A DNA stretch of 64,000 bases, taken from assembly GCF_035917235.1 (NCBI RefSeq), contig NZ_CP108424.1:62001-126000 (forward strand). The letters run 5' to 3'. Made by a program: the position numbers and the translations under genes. The first letter of the stretch is position 1; every line of letters starts with the position of its first letter. This stretch comes from Streptomyces sp. NBC_01294. GTDB lineage: Bacteria; Actinomycetota; Actinomycetes; Streptomycetales; Streptomycetaceae. This document shows, in pieces, positions 27,729 through 36,419 of this stretch. The notes below the pieces were generated by a model. That model searched no databases and was not told the DNA's origin. It worked only from the letters and a program-made list of their open reading frames with translations.

Positions 27729-28616
27729 TCAGGCGACGGCCTGGCGCGGGCGGGCCGCGCGGGCGGGCTCGGCGTCCCGCTTGATCTGCCGGACCATGCT
27801 GGTCAGCACGGTGCTCTCGCCGATCTCGGTGAACACCGCGTCAGGCTCGTCGAGCAGGGTGCGGACGGTCTCGTGCCAGCGCACGGGGTGGTCGATCTGC
27901 TGGAGCAGCAGGTCCGCGGCCAGCTCTGCGCGGTACGGCTCCGCGGTGCGGTTGGCGATCACGGGGAAGGCCGGTGGGCGGAGTCGAGCGGACCGAACCA
28001 GCGGGACGAGCGCGGCGGCGGCGGGCGCCATGTACCGGGAGTGGAAGGGGCCGCTGACGTCCAGTCGGCGGACCATGCGCGCGCCGGCGTCCTCCAATAC
28101 CTGGCCTGCCTCCTCCAGGTCCTCCAGCGGCCCGGCCAGCACGGTCTGGCTCGCGGTGTTGAGGTTGGCGAGGTCCAGCGTTCCGAATCCGGCGCGCAGC
28201 AGCAGGAAGCGCAGCTTGGTCTCGGTGAGCCCGACGACCGCGCTCATCCCTCCGCCGCCCACCTCGGCCATGGCCGCGGCGCGGGCGGCGACCAGCCGCA
28301 GGCCGTCGGTGAAGCCGAAGACCCCGGCGGCTTCCAAGGCGTTGTACTCACCCAGGCTGTGGCCGATGGCGATGTCGGGGCGGGCACCGTCCTCGACGGC
28401 CGCGCGGTGGGCGAGGGCGTTCACGGCGAACATCGCGGGCTGGGTGTAGCGGGTGTTGCCGAGCCTGCCCTCGGGATCTTCCAGGCACAGCCGGCGCAGG
28501 CTGTAGCCGAGCGTGTCGCTGGCCTCGCGTTCGAGGTCAGGGAAGCGGTCGAGAAGCGTCCGGCCCATGCCGACGCGCTGCGCTCCCTGTCCGGGAAACA
28601 TAAAGATCCGAGTCAT
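27729..28616 (-). CDS. Free-standing malonyl-CoA acyltransferase (trans-AT)
   Basis: 295 aa, the FabD-like size. Motifs are FMFPGQGAQRVGMG, the nucleophile elbow GHSLGEY (Ser87) and SGPFHSRYM with His192, the pattern of malonyl-specific AT domains. The PKS proteins here contain no AT domain, so this protein must load malonyl units onto all their ACPs and onto the donor ACP of the beta-branching cassette. It follows the terminal NRPS by 32 bases; the corresponding VirI gene of virginiamycin also follows the NRPS gene. The start is fixed by the conserved MTRIFMFPGQG beginning and a GAAGGAAG site. The frame is open much further upstream, but that part lies inside the NRPS gene. Confidence 0.95.
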   Translation of the reverse strand: MTRIFMFPGQGAQRVGMGRTLLDRFPDLEREASDTLGYSLRRLCLEDPEGRLGNTRYTQPAMFAVNALAHRAAVEDGARPDIAIGHSLGEYNALEAAGVFGFTDGLRLVAARAAAMAEVGGGGMSAVVGLTETKLRFLLLRAGFGTLDLANLNTASQTVLAGPLEDLEEAGQVLEDAGARMVRRLDVSGPFHSRYMAPAAAALVPLVRSARLRPPAFPVIANRTAEPYRAELAADLLLQQIDHPVRWHETVRTLLDEPDAVFTEIGESTVLTSMVRQIKRDAEPARAARPRQAVA

Positions 28617-28648
28617 CGTCGTTGGCTTCCTTCTCGGGGGGAGGTGGT

Positions 28649-31600
28649 TCAGGCGGGTACGGCTGTGGGAAAGGCGAGCTCGGCCAGGGCTGCGAGGTCC
28701 GGGGCGGTGAAGAGCGACTCCAGGGGGAGTTCGCTGCCTCCGTCGGCGGCCACCCGGGCGGCGATCCGCAGCAGCTGGCGGCTGGTGACGCCCATCGCGA
28801 ACAGGTCGTCGGCGGGGGCGAGCCGGTCCAGCACCGCCCCGGTCTCCTGGGCGACGATGCCGGCCATCCGCTCGAACGGCGTCGGCCCGGTCCCGGTCGG
28901 GCCGTCCGGCTGCTGCCCGTTCTCCGGCCGCGGGGCTGCGGCGGCAGGCACCGGGAGCGGCACCCGGCGGATGGACAGCGGCACCGGCGGCAGCGCCCGG
29001 CGGCGCGGCACGGCGGACGTGGCGGGCGCGGCGGGCACCGGGAGCTCGCCGCCGGCCGACCAGACCGCCGTCAGCGCCTGCTGGTCCGCCGTCGTCCGGG
29101 CGGCCTCGACGGTGGCGCCGGTGCCGTCGCGCAGCACGCGCTCGGCGAGGGTGCGCAGCGCCCCGGCAGCCCGGCCGCGGTCGGCGGCCACCGCCCCGCG
29201 GACAGGTCGCGCCCGGCGTCCTTCCCGCAGCGTACGGGCGACGGCGGCGAGGGCGAGACCGGGGTCGGCGTCCAGTTCCTCCGCGAGGGAGCGGGCCCAG
29301 CGGGCCAGGTTCTCCGGGCTGTCCGCAGACAGTACGAGGACCTCGATCCCCTCGCTGGCACCCGTGTCGGCGTCGGCCGGTCCTGCGGTCGCGGCGGCCG
29401 GCGGCTCCTCGACCACGAGGCTGCCGTACGATCCGCCGCCCGCGAAGCCGTTCACCAGGGCCCGTCGGGTGCCGCCGGGCGCGGTGCGCCACCGGTCGGC
29501 GGACGGGCCGGCCAGGGCCACGGATCCGCCGCACGAGGCGAGTGCCGGGTTGGCGGCCGAGGTGAGTCGGGTCGGGTAGAGCCGGTCCCGGCGGAACTGG
29601 GCGATGAGCTTGCCGAGCTGGGCGAAGACGGAGGCTGCCTCCAGGTGGCCGGTGTTCGGTTTGACCGAGCCGACCGGCACGGGCCCGAGGCCCGCTCGGG
29701 CGCCGTTCCCGGCCTCGTTCGCACCGCCGTCGTCAGCGCCGGCGGCGCCGAACAGCCGTCCCAGCGCGGTGTACTCGAGCGCGTCGGCCAGCGCCGCGCC
29801 GGCTGCCGCTGCCTCGACGTAGCCGATGTCCCCGGCCGTCAGCCGGGCGTCGGCGAGCGCGGCCCGCATCACCTGCTCCTGGCGGCGCGGGTCCGGGATC
29901 CCGAACTGGCGGGTCGTTCCCGAGTGCAGGAGCGCGCCGCCGCGCAGCACGGCGTGAACGGGGTCGCCGTCCTCCAGAGCACGGTCGAGCGGCTTGAGGA
30001 GGACCGCGCCGACACCCTCCCCGACCAGCCAGCCGCTGGCCCGGTCGGTGAACGCGCAGGAGTCCTCCTGCTCCGCGACCAATCCCAGCTCGGACAGCAC
30101 GTCCAGGTGGTCCGGGTGCAGCACCAAGTTGCTACCGGCCGCGACGGCCGCCTCGCACCGGCCGTCGGCGACGGCCCGAAAGGCCGCCTCGACGGCCGCG
30201 AGCCCGGAAACGCAGCCGGTGTCGATCACCAAGCTCGGGCCGGTCAGGCCGAACGCATGTGAGATGCGGTGCGCGAGCCCGCCGCGGGTGGCGTGGGTGC
30301 CGGTCTGTCCCTCGGCCCGGGCCGCCACCCCGTAGAGCGCGTGGTCCTGCCACATCGACCCGACGAACACACCGACCTGTCCGGTCTCCGACAGCCGCTC
30401 GGGGGTGAGCGCGGCATCCTCCAGGCAGTGTCGGGTGACCGTCAGCAGCAGCCGCTCCTGCGGGTCGACGGCGGCCACCTCGGCGTCCGCGAGACCGAAC
30501 TCCTCCACCTCCACGGCCGTCACGTCGGCCAGGTAGCCGCCGACGCGGGCGCCGGCGCGCCGGGCGTTGCTCCGGAGCGGAGCCCAGCGCTCCTCCGGGG
30601 CGGGGCCGAGAGCGGAGTCGCCGGCCGCCAGCATCGCGTCCAGCCCTCGCAGGTCGTCGGCCCCGGGCAGCCGGGCCGCGAAGCCGACCACGGCCACCGG
30701 GCGCGGCCCGGACGGCACCGGCGCGCTCTCCTGTGGCCGCTCGGCGGTGACCAGCTCGGCTCGGCGGCGCAGCGCCGGCCCGGACAGGGCACCGCCCCAC
30801 AGCGAGACCAGCAGCTCCTGGTCGTCCTGAAGGCCGAAGTGCCCGCGCACCGCGCCGAAGTCCATCTCCCCCACCGCGCACATGCCGAGGCCGCGCTCGG
30901 GGGCGGCGGTCAGCAGCAGCTGGGCGACGTGTCCCGCCTCGATCATCGAGAACCGGGCGGCGTTGCGCTCGCCGTACGCCGGCGCGATGGCCGCCGGGGT
31001 GGACACCAGGAAGACGCCGAACGCGGAGGCGTCCACCAGGGCGCGGTTGTGGAAGACGTGGATGTCGGTGCCGAAGCGGGCCTGCGGGTCGATCGCCACC
31101 AGGGCGCGCTCGCCCGGGTGCAGGTAGTAGAGGCCGCCTTCGACGCCCTCCACGGCGCCCGGCCTGACGTACAGGTAGACCTGCACCGGGTAGAAGCCGC
31201 CTGCGGACGGGTAGCGGTGCTTGGCCCGGCCGTCGAGCTCGCCGCGGGCCAGGGTGCCCAGCAGCTCGGTGAGCCGGTCGCCGGGCAGCGGCCCGTCGGC
31301 GAACTCGCGGAAGGCGGAGGCATCGTAGAGCGCCCGCCGGTCCTGCGGGCCGGCCGCCGGGAACGGCAGCCGGGCCAGCGACCCGGGCAGCCGGCGCTCG
31401 GCGACCCTGGCCTCCTTGAACGCAGCCTTGGCCTGCGGGTCGAGGGCGATCCGGATGTCGGTACGAGCAGCGGGTGCGGGTGCCTGCCGCGCGGAAGCGA
31501 CCTGCGGCGCGGAAGAAGCGGGGGCCAGGCTTGCGGCGATGCCGCGGGCGGTGGGTGTCTGGATCAGGGCGTCCACCGGGACGTCCGCCCCGAACCGCTC

Positions 31601-34600
31601 GGCGAGCTCCTGGGCCAGCCGGATCATCGTGAACGAGGTCGCGCCCAGGTCGAACAGGTCGGTGTCCGGGTCGGCCTCCGCCAGGCCGAGCAGGCCGGCG
31701 GCCAGGCCCGCCACGGCCGCCGCGTCGGCCTCCGGACCGGTGGGGGCGGCCGTTCCGGCCGTCTCCGGCTCGGTCCGGTCGGCGGCCTGGCCGGCACGGA
31801 TGGCGGCCAGCAGCGCGGTGACGGTCGGCCCGCTGATCAGGGCGTCCACGGACAGGGCGACACCGGTCAGCCGCTCGATCTCCTGGGCCAGCCGGATCAT
31901 CGTGAACGAGGTCGCGCCCAGGTCGAACAGGTCGGCGTCGAGGTCGACCGCCTCCAGCCGGAGGCAGTCGGCGACGGCCGCCTTCACGAGCGCGGCAGTC
32001 CCCTCCTCGGGTCGTCCGGGCCGGGGGTCGTACACGGGGTCCTCCTCGATGGCGGGGGCCGGGTGGCCGGTGAGAGCGGGGGCCTGGGGGGCGGCGGGGG
32101 CTGCAGCAGCAGCGCCAGGAGCCAGGGCGGCAGCGGCGGGAACCGGAGCGGCAGGAGCGGTCGGTGGGGTGGTGTCGAAGAGGGCTGTGGCGGCCGGGCG
32201 GTCGAGCTTGCCGTTGGCCGTCAGCGGCAGGCGGTCCACGAACCGGAAGCTGTTCGGCACGAGGTACGGCGGCAGGGAGCGGGCCAGGTCGCGGCGCATC
32301 TGCCCGACGGACGGGGCCAGGGTGCCGTCGGCCTCGACGCATACCGCCGCCAGGATTTGCTCGCCCGTGGCCGGGTCGGTGACCGGGAGCACCCGGGCCT
32401 CGGACACCCCGGGCAGGTCGGTGAGCGCGGCCTCGACCTCCTCCGGCTCGATCCTCAGGCCGCGGAGCTTGAACTGGCTGTCGATCCGGCCGAGGTACCT
32501 GATCTCGCCGTCCGGGCCGAGCTGTCCCAAGTCGCCGGTGCGGTACAGGCGTGGTGACGGGTCGTCGGCGAACGGCGACGCCACGAAGCGCTCGGCGGTG
32601 AGCTCGGGCCGGCCGTGGTAGCCGAGTGCGACGCCCGCCCCGCCGATGACGATCTCGCCCGGCGTGCCGTCCGGGACCCGTGCCATCCGCTCGTCCACCA
32701 AGTGGATGCGGGTGCGGGCGATCGGCCGGCCGATCGGCACGGTGGGCTCGTCCCAATCGGGGCGGCACGCCCAGTGGGTCACGTCGATGGCGGCCTCGGT
32801 CGGGCCGTAAAGGTTGTGCAGCTCGGCGCCGCCCGGCAGGACCTGGAAGAACTGCTTCATGGTCGCGACCGGAAGCGCCTCGCCGCTGGCGAAGACGTAC
32901 CGCAGCGACGCGCAATCCGACGCCGCCCGGTCACGCAGGAACAGGCCGAGCACGGAGGGCACGAAGTGGGCGACCGTCACCCGCTCGTCGCGCAGCAGCC
33001 GGGCGAGATAGCCGGGGTCGACGTGGCCGCCGGGCCGGGCGACCACGATGGACGCCCCGGCCAGCAGCGGCCAGAAGAACTCCCAGGCCGAGACGTCGAA
33101 GCCGTACGGGGTCTTCTGGGCGACCCGGTCATCGGCGCCCAGCGGGAAGCGGTCCTGCATCCAGCGGACCCGGTTGACGAAGCCCCGGTGGGTGTTGCGG
33201 CAGCCCTTCGGCTTGCCGGTGGTGCCCGAGGTGTAGATCGTGTAGACGGGGTCGTCCGGGCCCACCTCCACCTGAGGTGGCGTCACCGGGCGGGACGCCA
33301 GCAGAGCCCGGTCCTCGTCGCGGTCCTGGCAAAGGACGACCGCGCCGGCGGCGGCCGGTACAGCTGCGAGCGCCGCGTCGGCGACCACCACGCGCGCGCC
33401 GCTGTCCTCCAGCAGGTAGCGCACCCGCTCCGGCGGGTTGGCCGGGTCGACGGGGACGTAGACGGCTCCGGCGCGCACGATGCCGACCAGCGCGACCACC
33501 AAGTCGTCGGAGCGGTTCATGTGCACGGCGACGTGGTCGCCCGGGCGGATCCCGGAGGCGATCAGCTGGTGGGCCAGCTGGGCCGTACGGTGGTCGAGCT
33601 CGCGGTAGTCGACGACGCGCCCGTCCCAGTGGACGGCCGGGCGGTCGGGGTGGCGGGACAGCGTCTCGGCGAGCAGTCCGGTCATGGTCGGCGACAGCGC
33701 GCCGGCGGACCCGGCAGATCCCGCGGACTCGACGGACTCGACGGACTCGACGAAGGAGCGGATACGGCGCGTGTAGCCCTCGAACATGGTGTCCAGCCGG
33801 TCGGCGGAGAGGCAGCCCTCGGCGGCGTCCCACTGGCCCACCAGGTCGTCGCCGACGAGCAGCGGGACGTGGTCCAGCGCGACCTGGGCGGTCTGCGACT
33901 GGCTCTCGCGTAGCCGTACGCCGCGCGGGTGCAGGGCGGGATCGATCTCGGGTACCCGGGTGAAGACCACCGGCAGCCGCAGCCTGCCGCCGGAGCGGAA
34001 GACCCGGCCTCGCAGCTCGGCCAGGCCGGGCCGGAGCTCGCCGCGCTCCAGGTCGGCGCGGACCCGGCCCCACAGCTCGCGGGCCCGCTGCGCGAAGTCG
34101 GCCGGCAGCGTGTCGTCAACCACCACCCAGGCCAGCTGGGTGAAGTCGGCAACCATGCGGTCCGCGTGAGCCAGGCCGGCGGGCCGGTCCCAGGAGACCA
34201 CGGTCACGGTGAACGGCTCCGGGCCGAACGTGCGGCGCAGCTCGTCGGTGTAAGCCGTCAGCAGCACCATGTCGGCCGGGACGCCGATGGCGGCGGCCCG
34301 CTCGGTGAGGCGCCGCCAGGACCCGAGGTCCGTGCGGCGGTGCAGCCGGGCGGCCTGCGGGGCCGGGTCGGGGAGCGGGGGGCCTCCGGGCAGAGCGGCG
34401 AACTTCTCCCGCCAGGCGAGCCGGGCGGCCTCCGCCGGACCGTCCTGGCCGGGCGCGACGAGGCCGCGCAGGTACGGGCCCGGGTCGGCGGGCTCGTCCA
34501 GCACCGACGAGTCGCCGTCGTGCAGCGCGAACAGCTGGCCGAAGAGCATGGCGAAGGAGCGTGCGTCGGCGAGCAGCGCGTCCAGGACGACGTGCAGGAC

Positions 34601-36397
34601 GGTGGTGCCGTCCGGGAGGATGCTGGCCTCCAGGGCGTACATCGGCCGGCTGCCCAGGGGGAAGGTCCCGCCGCGCAGCCGGGCGGCGGTGTCGGCGAGC
34701 GCCCGCTCGACCGGGGACCCGCCGTCGGCGGCCGGCCCTTCGGTGGGTCGCAGACCCGTCAGGTCGTGCCGGGTGATGCGGTAGTGGGGGACGGCCGGGA
34801 CGACCTCCAGGGTGCCGTCCTGGTGGACGGCCGCGCGCAGCATCGGGTGGTGGGCGACCAGCCGGTTCCAGGCCGCCTCCAGGGTGTCCGCATCGTGGTT
34901 CTCCAGGAGGAACTCCTGGTAGACGCGGGTCTCCGTGGCGCCGCCGAGGGTGCCGAGCCGCCCGACCAGGTAGGCCGACTGCACCTCGGTCAGCGGCAGT
35001 CGCCCGGCGGTGCCGAAGGACGCCTGGCTGACGGTCTCGGTACCGGCGTCCGGCGCGATGGTGGTCGGCAGGTCGGTGTTCCACACGGCCGGGCCGAGCT
35101 CCGCGACCCGGCGCAGCAGGGCTCCGAGCCGCTCGAAGGCGGCCCGCACCTCGGCGCCGTCCAGCGCCCCGGGCAGGTAGTCCCAGGACACGTGGAGCTG
35201 CCCCGCACGCTCCTGGACGCACATCTCGAGCTGGACGCCGGGGGTGCGGGTGGCGGATTCGTCGACGTCGACCAGTGCGGCCCAGTTGCCGGGGTCGGCG
35301 GCGCGCTGGTCGGTGATGCTGCCGAGCAGGCTGGTGAAAACGACCGGCACCGGGACCGCCCGGCGGCCGGGCTCGATGCGGGCGCGTTCGCGCAGCGCGC
35401 GCACCCCGCTGACGTCGCCGTGCTCCAGGTCGCGCCAGAGCTGGCCGCTGACCTCGGAGACCAGCTCGCCCATGGTTCCGGCCGCCTCGGGGGCGACGAA
35501 GACGGAGGTGGACAGGAACGGGCCGACCAGGCGGGCCACGTCGGCGTGGAGCGGGAGGCGGTTGTAGGTGGTGAGGACCAGCGGGAGCGGTCCGCTGCCG
35601 GCTGTGCCAACAGCAGCGGCGTTCAGCGCCAGCAGCATCGCCGACGGGGTGGCCCGGGCCTCGCGGGCGGCCTCCTTGGCGCGCTCCCACTGCTCGCGGT
35701 CCAAGTGGAGCGTCATGCGCCGGTGCTCGCCGTCGGCGGCGGCCGCCGGATCGGCGTCCGGGCGGGCGAGCGGCAGCGGCCGGCCGAAGTCCACGGCCCC
35801 GAGCTTGTCCCGCCAGTACGCGAGGGACTCCTCGGAGGGGCGACGGCCGCCGGTGGCGAGCGCGTAGTCGCGGAAGGAGATCTCCGGGACGCCGGGCTCC
35901 TCACCGAACGCGTAGCGCGCGTACCAGTCCTGGACCAGCAGCGAAACGCTCGGGCCGTCGGCGATCAGCTCCTCGACGGTGAGCATCACCCTGGTGCGCC
36001 CGCCCGGCAGTTCGGCGGCGGCGACGGCGAACAGCGGCCAGCGGTGCGGGTCGATGGCGGCGGCGGACTGCCGGCGCATCTGCTCCAGTGAGGCGCGCTG
36101 CTCGTCGCGGCCGACTGCGGTGAGGTCGCGGATCTCGAACTGGTACTCGGGCGCCTGCTCCAGGACGGCCTGGCGGGCGTCGGGCAGCAGGTGGGCGCGG
36201 AGCATGTCGGTGTCGGCGACGCAGCGGTTCCAGCTCTCCCGCAGCCGCGCCGGGTCGAGGCGGTCTGCCTCGAACTCCAGGTGGATCTGGGTGCCGCCAG
36301 CGTGCCCGCCCGCCGTCCGGCCGACGTAGAAGGACTCCTGGACCTCGGTGAGGGAGAAGGGGTGGTATCGGTCGGCGGGGTTGCTCTGGATGGTCAT
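28649..36397 (-). CDS. NRPS/PKS: Cy-Cy-A(Ser)-PCP-PCP-oxidase-KS0-ACP, oxazole-forming
   Basis: 2582 aa. Order with approximate residues: Cy1 (10-435, motif ExxxxDxxS near 142-150), Cy2 (450-900, canonical DxxxxDxxS near 603-611), A (905-1400), PCP1 (Ser near 1497), PCP2 (Ser near 1586), a SagB/nitroreductase-type FMN oxidase (1660-1870), KS (1895-2320), a linker, and ACP (Ser2539 in MGVTS). The A code DVWHFSLIDK is serine. Cyclisation and oxidation would give an oxazole, as in group A streptogramins. The KS keeps Cys2062 (DTGCVSG), but its HGTGT motif is AAAGA, so it should not extend the chain. The proline module and TE expected to finish a virginiamycin M-like chain are missing. The start is set at MTIQSNPADRY, 22 bases after the upstream gene; an ATG 14 codons earlier is less likely. 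Confidence 0.93.
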   Translation of the reverse strand: MTIQSNPADRYHPFSLTEVQESFYVGRTAGGHAGGTQIHLEFEADRLDPARLRESWNRCVADTDMLRAHLLPDARQAVLEQAPEYQFEIRDLTAVGRDEQRASLEQMRRQSAAAIDPHRWPLFAVAAAELPGGRTRVMLTVEELIADGPSVSLLVQDWYARYAFGEEPGVPEISFRDYALATGGRRPSEESLAYWRDKLGAVDFGRPLPLARPDADPAAAADGEHRRMTLHLDREQWERAKEAAREARATPSAMLLALNAAAVGTAGSGPLPLVLTTYNRLPLHADVARLVGPFLSTSVFVAPEAAGTMGELVSEVSGQLWRDLEHGDVSGVRALRERARIEPGRRAVPVPVVFTSLLGSITDQRAADPGNWAALVDVDESATRTPGVQLEMCVQERAGQLHVSWDYLPGALDGAEVRAAFERLGALLRRVAELGPAVWNTDLPTTIAPDAGTETVSQASFGTAGRLPLTEVQSAYLVGRLGTLGGATETRVYQEFLLENHDADTLEAAWNRLVAHHPMLRAAVHQDGTLEVVPAVPHYRITRHDLTGLRPTEGPAADGGSPVERALADTAARLRGGTFPLGSRPMYALEASILPDGTTVLHVVLDALLADARSFAMLFGQLFALHDGDSSVLDEPADPGPYLRGLVAPGQDGPAEAARLAWREKFAALPGGPPLPDPAPQAARLHRRTDLGSWRRLTERAAAIGVPADMVLLTAYTDELRRTFGPEPFTVTVVSWDRPAGLAHADRMVADFTQLAWVVVDDTLPADFAQRARELWGRVRADLERGELRPGLAELRGRVFRSGGRLRLPVVFTRVPEIDPALHPRGVRLRESQSQTAQVALDHVPLLVGDDLVGQWDAAEGCLSADRLDTMFEGYTRRIRSFVESVESVESAGSAGSAGALSPTMTGLLAETLSRHPDRPAVHWDGRVVDYRELDHRTAQLAHQLIASGIRPGDHVAVHMNRSDDLVVALVGIVRAGAVYVPVDPANPPERVRYLLEDSGARVVVADAALAAVPAAAGAVVLCQDRDEDRALLASRPVTPPQVEVGPDDPVYTIYTSGTTGKPKGCRNTHRGFVNRVRWMQDRFPLGADDRVAQKTPYGFDVSAWEFFWPLLAGASIVVARPGGHVDPGYLARLLRDERVTVAHFVPSVLGLFLRDRAASDCASLRYVFASGEALPVATMKQFFQVLPGGAELHNLYGPTEAAIDVTHWACRPDWDEPTVPIGRPIARTRIHLVDERMARVPDGTPGEIVIGGAGVALGYHGRPELTAERFVASPFADDPSPRLYRTGDLGQLGPDGEIRYLGRIDSQFKLRGLRIEPEEVEAALTDLPGVSEARVLPVTDPATGEQILAAVCVEADGTLAPSVGQMRRDLARSLPPYLVPNSFRFVDRLPLTANGKLDRPAATALFDTTPPTAPAAPVPAAAALAPGAAAAAPAAPQAPALTGHPAPAIEEDPVYDPRPGRPEEGTAALVKAAVADCLRLEAVDLDADLFDLGATSFTMIRLAQEIERLTGVALSVDALISGPTVTALLAAIRAGQAADRTEPETAGTAAPTGPEADAAAVAGLAAGLLGLAEADPDTDLFDLGATSFTMIRLAQELAERFGADVPVDALIQTPTARGIAASLAPASSAPQVASARQAPAPAARTDIRIALDPQAKAAFKEARVAERRLPGSLARLPFPAAGPQDRRALYDASAFREFADGPLPGDRLTELLGTLARGELDGRAKHRYPSAGGFYPVQVYLYVRPGAVEGVEGGLYYLHPGERALVAIDPQARFGTDIHVFHNRALVDASAFGVFLVSTPAAIAPAYGERNAARFSMIEAGHVAQLLLTAAPERGLGMCAVGEMDFGAVRGHFGLQDDQELLVSLWGGALSGPALRRRAELVTAERPQESAPVPSGPRPVAVVGFAARLPGADDLRGLDAMLAAGDSALGPAPEERWAPLRSNARRAGARVGGYLADVTAVEVEEFGLADAEVAAVDPQERLLLTVTRHCLEDAALTPERLSETGQVGVFVGSMWQDHALYGVAARAEGQTGTHATRGGLAHRISHAFGLTGPSLVIDTGCVSGLAAVEAAFRAVADGRCEAAVAAGSNLVLHPDHLDVLSELGLVAEQEDSCAFTDRASGWLVGEGVGAVLLKPLDRALEDGDPVHAVLRGGALLHSGTTRQFGIPDPRRQEQVMRAALADARLTAGDIGYVEAAAAGAALADALEYTALGRLFGAAGADDGGANEAGNGARAGLGPVPVGSVKPNTGHLEAASVFAQLGKLIAQFRRDRLYPTRLTSAANPALASCGGSVALAGPSADRWRTAPGGTRRALVNGFAGGGSYGSLVVEEPPAAATAGPADADTGASEGIEVLVLSADSPENLARWARSLAEELDADPGLALAAVARTLREGRRARPVRGAVAADRGRAAGALRTLAERVLRDGTGATVEAARTTADQQALTAVWSAGGELPVPAAPATSAVPRRRALPPVPLSIRRVPLPVPAAAAPRPENGQQPDGPTGTGPTPFERMAGIVAQETGAVLDRLAPADDLFAMGVTSRQLLRIAARVAADGGSELPLESLFTAPDLAALAELAFPTAVPA
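31607..31662. repeat. 56-bp exact repeat, copy 1 (PCP2 of the oxazole NRPS)
   Basis: Identical to 31880-31935. It encodes the phosphopantetheine site DLFDLGATSFTMIRLAQE of the second of two tandem carrier domains. Confidence 0.9.
31880..31935. repeat. 56-bp exact repeat, copy 2 (PCP1 of the oxazole NRPS)
   Basis: Identical to 31607-31662; encodes the same carrier-domain core in the first PCP. Confidence 0.9.
33725..33751. repeat. Three perfect 9-bp tandem repeats (GGACTCGAC)
   Basis: In-frame repeat in the linker between the second Cy domain and the Ser A domain; it encodes a Val-Glu-Ser repeat. Probably a flexible linker and a slippage-prone site. Confidence 0.85.
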
Positions 36398-36419
36398 GGC
36401 GTGGCACCAACTCTCTCGT

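Noticed and set aside
27729..29534. Acyltransferase with a 300-residue N-terminal extension
   Set aside because: The extension lies within the oxazole NRPS gene in another frame; the AT fold begins exactly at the ATG at 28616.
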